5,733 nucleotides of DNA, taken from NCBI GenBank assembly GCA_949957035.1, contig CATLIP010000162.1, positions 1-5,733 of the forward strand, read 5' to 3'. Below the pieces are notes generated by a model. It had not been told where the DNA came from. It searched no databases and saw only the letters and a list, made by a program, of their open reading frames with translations. Origin of the DNA: an uncultured Lachnospiraceae bacterium. Its GTDB lineage: Bacteria > Bacillota_A > Clostridia > Lachnospirales > Lachnospiraceae. Positions 1 to 5,721 of this stretch are shown one piece after another; the stretch's first letter is position 1, and each line of letters opens with the position of its first letter. Made by a program: the position numbers and the translations under genes.

Positions 1-5
1 ATTTC

Positions 6-224
6 TTATTTATCTCTCCAGATAATCCGTCCCTTGGACAAGTCATAGGGTGACAATTCCAGCGTTACCTTGTCTCCCGGCAATATTTTAATAAAATTCA
101 TTCTCAACTTTCCGCTGATGTGCGCAAGTACCTGGTGGCCGTTCTCAAGCTCTACCTGGAACATTGCGTTTGGCAATTTTTCTACTACAGTTCCCTCGAT
201 TTCGATTACGTCAGCTTTTGACAT
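6..224 (-). CDS. infA: Translation initiation factor IF-1
   Basis: This 72-residue protein has the normal IF-1 length. It is a single S1-type OB-fold that binds the ribosomal A site of the 30S subunit during initiation, together with IF-2 and IF-3. Visible family features are the start [20 protein letters not shown], the [17 protein letters not shown] segment (about 35-51) and the C-terminal [15 protein letters not shown] (about 56-70). The start has a good ribosome binding site, GGAGG at about 235-239, about 10 nt upstream. That site and the first codons lie inside the 3' end of the KOW gene, which overlaps infA by 19 nt, so translation of the two is probably coupled. The stop is TAA at 6-8, five bases from the window edge; in related operons rpmJ usually follows, but it is outside the window. 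Identity is very secure. Confidence 0.98.
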   Translation of the reverse strand: MSKADVIEIEGTVVEKLPNAMFQVELENGHQVLAHISGKLRMNFIKILPGDKVTLELSPYDLSKGRIIWRDK

Positions 225-475
225 TCTTCTCTTTCCTCCATACTACATTCTTTTAAAATCCGTTTGATCGCTGTATCATCAACTGCTGTGACATCATGTT
301 CCTTTAAGATCAGTTGGACATGCTTCTTTTTCTTCTTTTTAAGGTGGCCCAGTGTTCTAATGCTGCCATCTGCTAAATATACATATGTGTCATCCACACT
401 AATTATAACATAAACTTTTCCTCTATCGTGACCCACCTTTGATCTCGCAAGCATTCCTGCCTTGTATCCATCCAT
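206..475 (-). CDS. KOW-domain RNA-binding protein, L14e-like
   Basis: An 89-residue basic protein starting [20 protein letters not shown], with a KOW/L14e-type fold suggested by the [14 protein letters not shown] segment (7-20), the hydrophobic strand VYVIISVDD (21-29) and YVYLADG (31-37), then a six-lysine run (46-51). The tail after about residue 60 is acidic and charged. Small proteins of this type sit between map and infA in many Clostridia and are annotated as KOW or ribosomal L14E/L6E/L27E-like RNA-binding proteins; a role on or near the ribosome is inferred from this context and is not shown by the sequence. A longer reading from the ATG at 488-490 adds five residues and overlaps the map stop as ATGA. 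I prefer the ATG at 473-475, because GAGGG lies 8 nt upstream of it and the upstream ATG has no ribosome binding site. The 3' end overlaps infA by 19 nt. Confidence 0.88.
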   Translation of the reverse strand: MDGYKAGMLARSKVGHDRGKVYVIISVDDTYVYLADGSIRTLGHLKKKKKKHVQLILKEHDVTAVDDTAIKRILKECSMEEREECQKLT

Positions 476-483
476 TGTTAAAA

Positions 484-488
484 CCCTC
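484..488 (-). promoter_or_regulatory. Ribosome binding site of the KOW gene
   Basis: The sense strand reads GAGGG here, 8 nt before the ATG at 473-475. It overlaps the map stop codon (487-489) and the alternative upstream ATG (488-490). This spacing decides the start of the KOW gene in favour of the downstream ATG and suggests that ribosomes finishing map reinitiate on it. Confidence 0.7.
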
Positions 489-1245
489 ATGATTCTGTCA
501 AGGTCAAAAGCCTCGGTTCTCCCTCCGTGATCAATACCGTATTCTCGTAATGTGCAGAGAACTTATGATCCTTCGTCACAACCGTCCATTTATCCTCTAA
601 CCATTCTACTTCCCAGCTTCCCATATTGATCATCGGTTCAATTGCCAAGGTCATTCCGGCTCTCAGCTTCACACCTTTTCTGTCCATCTTATAATTTGGA
701 ATCTGGGGCGGTTCATGCAGATCCGTTCCGATTCCATGTCCACACAGGTCCCGGACAACTCCATACCCGTATCTTTGGGCATGACTGTCAATAGCTGCCG
801 CAATATCACATAAATGATTGCCAACTTTTGCATACTTTATACCTTCAAAGAAGCATTCCCGCGTCACTCTAATCAGATCCTCTGCTTCTTTGCTGATTTT
901 TCCGATGCCGTAGGTCCTTGCGGCATCGGAATGATATCCTTTATAGATTACGCCCGCATCTAGGCTGACGATATCCCCCTCCTTTAGAATTCGGCGTTTA
1001 TCCGGTATCCCGTGGACAACCTCATCATTGACAGACACACAGATTGAAGCCGGGTATCCGTCGTAATCAAGGAAGGACGGGATACACCCGTAACTTCTGA
1101 TGATATCTTCTCCCAGCCGGTCAATATCCTTGGTGCTCATTCCCGGATGAAGCGCTTTTTCTAACTCATTGTGAACAATCTCCAATATACGTCCGGCTTC
1201 GGTCATTAACTCTATCTCTCTCGCCGATTTTATCGTAATTGCCAT
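487..1245 (-). CDS. map: Methionine aminopeptidase, type I
   Basis: This 252-residue cytosolic metalloprotease removes the initiator methionine from nascent proteins when the second residue is small. All five metal ligands of the pita-bread fold are present: D96 (in SLDAG), D107 (HSDAAR), H170 (GHGIG), E203 (AIEP) and E234 (HYENT). The substrate-binding histidines H78 (VVHGIP) and H177 (DLHEPP) are also there. It lacks the N-terminal zinc-finger extension of longer forms, so it is the short type Ia enzyme. The ATG start is preceded by AGGAGAG at about 1254-1259, which lies within the last codons of adk; the gap to adk is only 4 nt, so the genes are probably translationally coupled. The map stop overlaps the ribosome binding site of the KOW gene. 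Coding looks complete, with no missing residues. Confidence 0.98.
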   Translation of the reverse strand: MAITIKSAREIELMTEAGRILEIVHNELEKALHPGMSTKDIDRLGEDIIRSYGCIPSFLDYDGYPASICVSVNDEVVHGIPDKRRILKEGDIVSLDAGVIYKGYHSDAARTYGIGKISKEAEDLIRVTRECFFEGIKYAKVGNHLCDIAAAIDSHAQRYGYGVVRDLCGHGIGTDLHEPPQIPNYKMDRKGVKLRAGMTLAIEPMINMGSWEVEWLEDKWTVVTKDHKFSAHYENTVLITEGEPRLLTLTES

Positions 1246-1249
1246 TTTC

Positions 1250-1894
1250 TTACTCTCCTAAGATATCCACAATCGTCTGGAATACATCATTAATATCCAC
1301 AGTGCCGTCTACCGTCTTAAGGATTCCGGCATTCGTATAATAATCAATCAACGGCTGTGTCTGCTCGTGATAAACACCGAGACGTTTCTTCACCGTTTCC
1401 GGCTTATCATCATCCCGCAGAATCAGTTCCTTGCCGCAGGCGTCGCAGATTCCCTCTGTCTTCGTGGGTGCATACTCCAGGTGGTATGTAGCCCCGCATC
1501 CCACGCACGCGCGGCGTCCGGACATACGGTGTACAATATTCTCGTCCGGAACATCTACGTCAATGGCATAATCCATCTTCTCACCGATTGCCGCCAATGC
1601 CTTATCTAATGCTTCTGCCTGTGGAATGGTTCTTGGGAAACCATCCAGCACATATCCGTTCTTACAATCATCCTGTTTTACACGATCTACCACCAAGTCT
1701 ACTACCAGCTCATCCGGAACCAAAAGCCCCTGATCCATGTATGTCTTTGCCTTATTGCCAAGTTCTGTCCCATTTTTGATATTCGCCCGGAAAATGTCGC
1801 CGGTAGAGATATGAGGAATGTCGTATTTCGCGGCAATCTTCTTCGCCTGTGTCCCTTTGCCCGCTCCCGGGGCGCCTAGCATGATAATCTTCAT
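1250..1894 (-). CDS. adk: Adenylate kinase, zinc-LID form
   Basis: A 214-residue enzyme that interconverts ATP + AMP and 2 ADP in the cytosol. The P-loop [10 protein letters not shown] is at residues 7-16, the AMP-binding region includes STGDIFR (30-36) and the DGFPRT motif (84-89), and the LID starts near R124-R128. The LID carries four cysteines, C130, C133, C150 and C153, as in zinc-binding adenylate kinases of Gram-positive bacteria; E. coli Adk lacks them. The C-terminal [13 protein letters not shown] block matches the family. The start [10 protein letters not shown] is standard and has a strong ribosome binding site, GAGGAGG, at about 1904-1911. It is separated from secY by 236 nt of structured sequence, unlike the tight spacing elsewhere, so expression relative to the ribosomal genes may be adjusted there (inference). 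Confidence 0.98.
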   Translation of the reverse strand: MKIIMLGAPGAGKGTQAKKIAAKYDIPHISTGDIFRANIKNGTELGNKAKTYMDQGLLVPDELVVDLVVDRVKQDDCKNGYVLDGFPRTIPQAEALDKALAAIGEKMDYAIDVDVPDENIVHRMSGRRACVGCGATYHLEYAPTKTEGICDACGKELILRDDDKPETVKKRLGVYHEQTQPLIDYYTNAGILKTVDGTVDINDVFQTIVDILGE

Positions 1895-1924
1895 AAAAAT
1901 TGTTCCTCCTCTTTATAGCATGAT

Positions 1925-1950
1925 AACCCGCGAAAATAATCCCGCGAGTT
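1925..1950 (-). other. 8-bp hairpin upstream of the adk ribosome binding site
   Basis: The sense strand AACUCGCG (1943-1950) pairs with CGCGGGUU (1925-1932) around a 10-nt loop, giving eight pairs including one U-G wobble. It ends about 13 nt before the adk ribosome binding site (1904-1911) and has no U tract, so it is not an ordinary terminator. The same bases contain a direct repeat CGCGGG(A)UUAU. Two weaker stems lie upstream: 1955-1959 with 1965-1969, and 1979-1983 with 1988-1992, each 5 bp. Confidence 0.5.
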
Positions 1951-2002
1951 CTACGACAGAAAAGCTGTCACCGACAATCAGTCAAGCGACTGCCTGTACT
2001 AT

Positions 2003-2125
2003 AAACAACAATAAATTCTGCAGCGGCATCCATATCAGTGCGGCAAGTCACGCAATAGCCGCCTTCCTTAAGCTTCGCAGACATACCCATGATGTGGATG
2101 GCGCATACAGAATTCACTATTAATT
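2003..2125 (-). other. Long imperfect hairpin, candidate structured RNA or foldback element
   Basis: In the sense RNA, 2091-2125 pairs with 2003-2036. I count about 31 pairs, interrupted by C-A at 2094/2033, C-C at 2101/2026, U-U at 2123/2005 and a bulged U at 2105. The core 2106-2122 with 2006-2022 is 17 consecutive pairs. Five pairs (2107/2021, 2115/2013, 2117/2011, 2119/2009, 2122/2006) are G-U wobbles in the sense RNA and would be C-A mismatches in the opposite transcript, so the fold is better in the operon direction. The 54-nt apical part (2037-2090) contains a further 5-bp stem, 2058-2062 with 2040-2044. The stem starts 5 nt after the secY stop codon. Function is unknown to me. Confidence 0.65.
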
Positions 2126-2130
2126 GACAA

Positions 2131-3447
2131 CTAGCTATTTAAAAAACCTTTATAGTTACGCACAAGCATCTGTGATTCAATCTGTTTCATAGTCTCCAGT
2201 ACAACGCTGACAATAATGATAAGCGACGTACCTCCAAAAGATACGCGCGCGCCAAGCCAGCCGTTAAAGAAAATCGGAATGATCTGAATCACAATCAGCC
2301 CGCATGCTCCAATAAAAATGATATAATTCAGAATATTGGTTAAGTACTCAACCGTCGGCCTGCCTGGACGAATGCCCGGTACAAACCCACCATTTTTCTT
2401 CATATTATTTGCAATCTCTAAGGGATTGAATGTAATAGAAGTATAGAAGTAGGCGAAAAATACTGTCAGTACTATATATACCAGCAATCCCCATGAATAT
2501 TGAAGCTTCTCCGGGTTACACCAATTTCCCTGATTCAAACCTCTTAGAATCTCACTGCCGATACCACTGCCTTCCCCTTTTCCCAGAAACGACGCGATTA
2601 CAATCGGAAACTGCATCAAGGATGATGAGAAAATGATAGGAATTACTCCGGCGGTATTAACCTTTAAAGGAATATTCGTGGAACGGCCTCCATACATCTT
2701 TCTGCCAGCCATCTTCTGGGAGTAGGACACTGCAATCCTTCTCTCGCCTCCCTGCAAAATGACTACAAATACCACCAACATAATGATTATCGCCAAGATA
2801 ACGATAACGGCCAATCCTGCGGAAGCAATCGGTTTATCCTTCACAAACTGCTCAAACAGTGATGTAAGGTCGCTCGGTACTCTTGAAACGATATTGATTA
2901 CCAGGACGATGGAAATACCATTCCCCACGCCCTTCTCTGTAATCCGCTCACCAATCCACATCAGGAATGCTGAACCTGCGGTCAATGTCAGGACTACGAT
3001 AGCCGCATTCACAAAATTGAACTTTACCAGAAGACCCTGACGTCCAAATCCGACCGCCATAGCAGTAGACTCAAACAATGCAAGTCCTACTGTGAGGTAA
3101 CGTGTAATCGCAGCAATCTTCTTCCGTCCGTCTTCTCCTTCTTTCTGCATCTCTTCCAGCTTCGGAATGGCGATTGTAAGAAGCTGCATGATGATGGAAG
3201 AGGTAATATACGGCGTAATACTTAATGCAAATACAGACATCTGTTCAAAAGAGCCACCGGTGAAAGCGTTAAACAAGTTAAACGCTTCACCAGTGTTCTG
3301 TGCGAAAAATTCTTTAATGTAATTAGAATTTACTCCGGGTGTTGGTAACTGAGAGCCAATTCTGATTACAATCAGCATCAAAAACGTATACGCAATCTTA
3401 TTGCGGATGTCTTTGATCTGAAATGCCTTGCGAAATGTCTCTAACAT
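2131..3447 (-). CDS. secY: Protein translocase channel subunit SecY
   Basis: A 438-residue integral membrane protein that forms the protein-conducting channel with SecE and SecG; SecA drives export through it and SRP-ribosome complexes dock on it. About ten hydrophobic segments are visible, beginning near residues 18-32 and ending near 402-420. Family landmarks are the plug/TM2 region GGSFEQMSVFALSITPYI (64-81), the GERITEKGVGNGISI motif (166-180), and the cytosolic C5 loop GGFVPGIRPGRPT (353-365), whose arginines contact SecA and the ribosome. The C-terminus ends LVRNYKGFLNS. The ATG overlaps the rplO stop as TAATG, with a near-ideal ribosome binding site AGAGGUGAUC inside the rplO 3' end, so coupling to rplO is expected. 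The stop is TAG at 2131-2133, followed by the structured gap. Confidence 0.98.
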   Translation of the reverse strand: MLETFRKAFQIKDIRNKIAYTFLMLIVIRIGSQLPTPGVNSNYIKEFFAQNTGEAFNLFNAFTGGSFEQMSVFALSITPYITSSIIMQLLTIAIPKLEEMQKEGEDGRKKIAAITRYLTVGLALFESTAMAVGFGRQGLLVKFNFVNAAIVVLTLTAGSAFLMWIGERITEKGVGNGISIVLVINIVSRVPSDLTSLFEQFVKDKPIASAGLAVIVILAIIIMLVVFVVILQGGERRIAVSYSQKMAGRKMYGGRSTNIPLKVNTAGVIPIIFSSSLMQFPIVIASFLGKGEGSGIGSEILRGLNQGNWCNPEKLQYSWGLLVYIVLTVFFAYFYTSITFNPLEIANNMKKNGGFVPGIRPGRPTVEYLTNILNYIIFIGACGLIVIQIIPIFFNGWLGARVSFGGTSLIIIVSVVLETMKQIESQMLVRNYKGFLNS

Positions 3448-3887
3448 TAGATCACCTCTGCTTTTCCACCTACAGCCTCAATCTTCTCTACAGCGGTTTT
3501 GCTGAATGCGTTGGCCTGTACAGTCAGTTTCTTCGTCAGCTCACCGTTACCAAGAATCTTAACGCCATCTCTTGGATTCTTAACGATTCCCTGCTCTATC
3601 AACGTCTCTACAGAAACAACAGCGTCATTATCAAACACTTCAAGAGCATCAACATTAATACCAATGATTGTCTTGGAATTACGGTTCGTAAAGCCTCTCT
3701 TTGGTATTCTTCTATATAATGGCATCTGACCGCCTTCAAACCCCGGCCTTGTCGCTCCGGAACGAGCCTTCTGACCTTTGTGTCCCTTGCCGGCTGTCTT
3801 TCCATTACCAGAACCGTGTCCACGTCCTCTTCTGAAATTATCACTCTGCTTTGCTCCATCCGCAGGTCTTAAGTTTGATAAATCCAT
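3447..3887 (-). CDS. rplO: Large subunit ribosomal protein L15
   Basis: A 146-residue protein of normal L15 length that binds 23S rRNA late in 50S assembly. The N-terminal start [14 protein letters not shown] and the Gly/Arg/Lys-rich extension (about 19-46, including [20 protein letters not shown]) form the rRNA-penetrating tail. The [18 protein letters not shown] block (49-66) and the C-terminal globular segment with [14 protein letters not shown] (110-123) and [15 protein letters not shown] (132-146) are typical of the family. The ribosome binding site AGGAGGUG lies at about 3894-3901, 25 nt separate it from rpmD, and its stop overlaps the secY start by one base. Confidence 0.98.
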   Translation of the reverse strand: MDLSNLRPADGAKQSDNFRRGRGHGSGNGKTAGKGHKGQKARSGATRPGFEGGQMPLYRRIPKRGFTNRNSKTIIGINVDALEVFDNDAVVSVETLIEQGIVKNPRDGVKILGNGELTKKLTVQANAFSKTAVEKIEAVGGKAEVI

Positions 3888-3912
3888 TGTGACACCTCCT
3901 TATCCGATATTA

Positions 3913-4092
3913 TTATGCTTCCTCTACTTTTACCAGGTGTGAAACCTGTTTTACCATCCCTCTGGTTGCCGCATTGTCCGGCAGAACAACTGTCTTGTTG
4001 AGCTTTCTAAGTCCCAATGCCTCTACAGTCTTTTTATGCTTCGGTACGGCGCCAATTGTGGATTTTACTAATGTAACCTTTAAATCTGCCAT
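3913..4092 (-). CDS. rpmD: Large subunit ribosomal protein L30
   Basis: A 59-residue protein reading [20 protein letters not shown] at its start, then [20 protein letters not shown] and a C-terminal [15 protein letters not shown]. This is the compact bacterial L30, which binds 23S rRNA in the 50S subunit. Length and the conserved [19 protein letters not shown] pattern fit the family, and rpsE-rpmD-rplO is the canonical order. The ATG is at 4090-4092 with AAGGAGG at about 4102-4108, overlapping the rpsE stop codon. Stop is TAA at 3913-3915. Confidence 0.97.
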   Translation of the reverse strand: MADLKVTLVKSTIGAVPKHKKTVEALGLRKLNKTVVLPDNAATRGMVKQVSHLVKVEEA

Positions 4093-4106
4093 CTGAATCT
4101 GCCTCC

Positions 4107-4616
4107 TTAGCCTAAGATCTCTTCAATGGATTTACCGCGAAGACGTGCCACCTCATCCGGAGTCTTAATCTGGCGTAATCCGGCGATGGTAGCAAGAACA
4201 ACGTTCTGCTTATTATTGGAGCCAAGAGATTTCGTACGGATATTCTTGATTCCTGCCATCTCGATTACGGCACGCGCCGGGCCTCCGGCGATAACTCCTG
4301 TACCTTCCGGAGCCTTCTTAAGCAGTACGGAAGCGCCTCCGAACTTGCCGGTAAAGTCGTGTGTAATACTCTCATTATCATCCAATGCTACGGTAATAAG
4401 GTTCTTCGCAGCATCTTCTTTTCCTTTGCGGATTGCTTCCGGAATCTCAGTAGCTTTCCCTAAACCTGCACCAACATGGCCATTTCCATCGCCGACAACT
4501 ACTAAAGCTGTGAATCTCATATTACGGCCACCTTTAACAACTTTGGTTACACGCTTAATTGACACTACTTTCTCATTTAATTCCAGTGAATTAGCATCAA
4601 TACGTTCTTGTTTCAT
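4107..4616 (-). CDS. rpsE: Small subunit ribosomal protein S5
   Basis: A 169-residue 30S protein that binds 16S rRNA near the decoding site and mRNA entry and contributes to accuracy. The N-terminal double-stranded-RNA-binding-like domain spans about 13-76 and includes [13 protein letters not shown] (23-35), the loop where spectinomycin-resistance changes occur in other bacteria; it shows no deletion here. [14 protein letters not shown] (42-55) follows. The C-terminal domain holds [18 protein letters not shown] (106-123). The ATG is preceded by AAGGAGGAGC (4621-4630), starting directly after the rplR stop, with a 14-nt gap. The stop overlaps the rpmD ribosome binding site. Confidence 0.98.
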   Translation of the reverse strand: MKQERIDANSLELNEKVVSIKRVTKVVKGGRNMRFTALVVVGDGNGHVGAGLGKATEIPEAIRKGKEDAAKNLITVALDDNESITHDFTGKFGGASVLLKKAPEGTGVIAGGPARAVIEMAGIKNIRTKSLGSNNKQNVVLATIAGLRQIKTPDEVARLRGKSIEEILG

Positions 4617-4630
4617 GTGTGCTCCTCCTT

Positions 4631-4999
4631 CTAGAAATTCAACCCAGCTTCTCTAGCTGCGTCTGCTAATGCCTGAATCTTACCATGGTATATAAAGCCG
4701 CCTCTGTCAAAGACTACATCCTTAATACCTTTCTCGATTGCCTTTTCTGCAATCACTTTGCCTAAATATGCTGCTGCATCAACGTTGTTAGTCTTTTCTA
4801 AGTTTGCTTTCACATCTTTCTGAAGAGTGGAAGCAGAAACCAGCGTATTTCCAACTGTATCGTCAATAATTTGAGCATACATATGATTATTGCTTCTAAA
4901 CACAGCCAAACGCGGGCACTCAGGCGTGCCGCTCAAACGGTTGCGGATTCTTCTGTGTTTTCCTGCGCGAACTTCACTTCTTGATTTTTTGCTAACCAT
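4631..4999 (-). CDS. rplR: Large subunit ribosomal protein L18
   Basis: A 122-residue protein that binds 5S rRNA and attaches it to the 50S central protuberance with L5. The start [24 protein letters not shown], the block [14 protein letters not shown] ([19 protein letters not shown], 29-47) and the C-terminal [11 protein letters not shown] (97-107) plus [11 protein letters not shown] are family hallmarks. An in-frame GTG at 5003-5005 would add two residues (start MKMVSKK), but it lies only one base from the ribosome binding site. The ATG at 4997-4999 is 7 nt from AAGGAGAG and gives the usual family N-terminus and length, so I chose it. The gap to rplF is 17 nt and to rpsE 14 nt. Confidence 0.97.
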   Translation of the reverse strand: MVSKKSRSEVRAGKHRRIRNRLSGTPECPRLAVFRSNNHMYAQIIDDTVGNTLVSASTLQKDVKANLEKTNNVDAAAYLGKVIAEKAIEKGIKDVVFDRGGFIYHGKIQALADAAREAGLNF

Positions 5000-5006
5000 T
5001 TTCACA

Positions 5007-5014
5007 CTCTCCTT
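5007..5014 (-). promoter_or_regulatory. Ribosome binding site of rplR
   Basis: The sense strand reads AAGGAGAG here. Seven bases separate it from the ATG at 4997-4999, which is a normal spacing, whereas the GTG at 5003-5005 would leave a single base. The site therefore supports the shorter L18 start. Confidence 0.8.
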
Positions 5015-5016
5015 AC

Positions 5017-5559
5017 TTATTTCTTACCAGTCTTACCAACTTTACGTCTGATTACTTCATCAGCATACTTGATACCCTTGCCCTTATATGGCTCCGGTCT
5101 TCTCTTGTCTCTGATTTCAGCTGCGTATTGGCCTACTTTTTCTTTATCGATACCTTTAACGACGATTTTGTTCTGTCCTTCTACAACAGTCTCCACGCCC
5201 TCCGGATCTGTCATTTCAACTGGGTGAGAATATCCAAGACTCAATGTGAGCTTGCTTCCGGACTTCGCAGCCCTGTAGCCGACACCGTTTACCTCTAAGA
5301 CTTTCTGATATCCTTCGGTAACGCCCACAACCATGTTGTTGACCAGTGTCCTTGTAAGACCGTGTAAAGACTTCATCTTCTTTAAATCATTCGGTCTTGT
5401 TACAACGACTGTATCGCCGTCTAATTTAATCTCCATCTCTGTCGGAAGTTCTCTTTCAAGTGTTCCTTTTGGACCTTTTACAGTCACTTTATTATTTTCC
5501 GCAATCTCAACAGTTACTCCCGCCGGGATTGTAATCGGCAGTCTTCCTATACGTGACAT
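5017..5559 (-). CDS. rplF: Large subunit ribosomal protein L6
   Basis: A 180-residue protein, normal for bacterial L6, located near the GTPase-associated region of the 50S subunit. It has the expected two tandem alpha/beta domains: N-terminal [15 protein letters not shown] through about 80, and C-terminal from about 82. The C-terminal domain begins near [16 protein letters not shown] and contains the signature [13 protein letters not shown] (153-165), followed by the basic end [10 protein letters not shown]. The ATG has ribosome binding site AAGGAGG at about 5568-5574. Downstream rplR follows after 17 nt. Upstream, the gap to rpsH is 162 nt and structured, far longer than other gaps in this cluster. 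Confidence 0.98.
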   Translation of the reverse strand: MSRIGRLPITIPAGVTVEIAENNKVTVKGPKGTLERELPTEMEIKLDGDTVVVTRPNDLKKMKSLHGLTRTLVNNMVVGVTEGYQKVLEVNGVGYRAAKSGSKLTLSLGYSHPVEMTDPEGVETVVEGQNKIVVKGIDKEKVGQYAAEIRDKRRPEPYKGKGIKYADEVIRRKVGKTGKK

Positions 5560-5588
5560 ACCTATATCCTCCTTAACTTAGATTTTCG

Positions 5589-5660
5589 GAGCAGAACTGT
5601 GCGCCTGCTCTGTTTTCAGTTGCTGTGAGTACTTGGTGAGGTATTCCCCGAACCTAGTAC
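5589..5660 (-). other. Two further hairpins before rplF
   Basis: The first is 5656-5660 with 5629-5633 (GUACU with AGUAC), then one mismatch and three more pairs, 5652-5654 with 5635-5637. The second is 5605-5610 with 5589-5594 (GAGCAG with CUGCUC), extendable by a G-U pair, with a loop of about 10 nt. The loop bases CAGUU (5595-5599) could instead pair with AACUG (5617-5621), which would compete with this stem. Stems this short can arise by chance. Confidence 0.4.
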
Positions 5661-5667
5661 GAACGCA

Positions 5668-5713
5668 CATCGCAACACTTAATGAGGTTTTTCACGAATT
5701 TAGTGTTGTGATG
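5668..5713 (-). other. Imperfect 12-position hairpin after rpsH
   Basis: Bases 5668-5679 pair with 5702-5713: 4 bp (CATC with GATG), one mismatch (A-C in the sense RNA, G-T on the plus strand), then 7 bp (CAACACT with AGTGTTG). The 22-nt interior can add two or three A-U pairs. The stem begins 8 nt after the rpsH stop. It lacks a trailing U run, so it is not a canonical terminator, but it could protect the upstream mRNA 3' end or mark a processing site. Confidence 0.55.
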
Positions 5714-5721
5714 CTTCCTTG

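Larger units (their letters stand above)
1895..2130 (-). other. Structured intergenic region between secY and adk
   Basis: This 236-nt gap is the longest non-coding stretch in the window. I find no convincing gene: short open frames exist on both strands but none has a ribosome binding site. The sense strand folds almost throughout: a long hairpin at 2003-2125, then short hairpins at 1979-1992, 1955-1969 and 1925-1950, then the adk ribosome binding site. None is followed by a U tract, so no intrinsic terminator is evident. No promoter with both a good -35 and -10 element was found. It could be a cis-acting RNA leader or processing site for adk-map-infA, or an inserted dispersed foldback repeat. 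Confidence 0.7.
5560..5721 (-). other. Structured intergenic region between rpsH and rplF
   Basis: This 162-nt gap separates two genes that are usually nearly adjacent in spc operons. It holds three consecutive hairpins in the sense RNA (5668-5713, 5629-5660, 5589-5610) and then the rplF ribosome binding site. None is followed by a U tract, and I see no convincing promoter. A 30-codon open frame (5578-5670) crosses two of the hairpins but has no ribosome binding site. The region may be a regulatory leader for the downstream genes or an inserted small repeat; the sequence alone does not decide. Confidence 0.65.

Noticed and set aside
1912..1935. Extended -10-like TGCTATAAA just upstream of adk
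   Set aside because: Transcription would start inside the adk ribosome binding site, and the -35 match is poor.
1998..2003. TATAGT, a -10-like hexamer on the minus strand
   Set aside because: No acceptable -35 element at 16-18 nt upstream and no extended -10 TG.
1968..2117. Minus-strand frame of 49 codons from GTG (or 40 from ATG at 2088-2090) in the secY-adk gap
   Set aside because: No ribosome binding site precedes either start, and the frame coincides with the long hairpin, which explains the sequence better. The peptide matches no family I recognise.
1920..2123. Plus-strand open frame of 67 codons opposite the secY-adk gap
   Set aside because: Upstream of its ATG is TCCTCC, the complement of the adk ribosome binding site, not a ribosome binding site. 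It opposes the operon and overlaps the hairpin region.
2102..2130. TTGTCA and TATGCG with 17-nt spacing on the minus strand after secY, as a promoter for adk
   Set aside because: The -10 element matches only three of six consensus bases and both elements lie largely in or beside the long hairpin stem.
2124..2152. Plus-strand TTGACA followed by TATA-like bases, as an antisense promoter into secY
   Set aside because: Spacing to the nearest -10-like hexamer is 19 to 21 nt, too long for a convincing promoter, in AT-rich sequence where such matches are common.
4126..4656. Long plus-strand open frame opposite rpsE
   Set aside because: It is the antisense shadow of rpsE, with no ribosome binding site and no recognisable protein features; rpsE itself is unmistakable.
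5668..5713. Intrinsic terminator between rpsH and rplF
   Set aside because: The hairpin is present, but no U tract follows it in either direction, and the downstream genes show no separate promoter.
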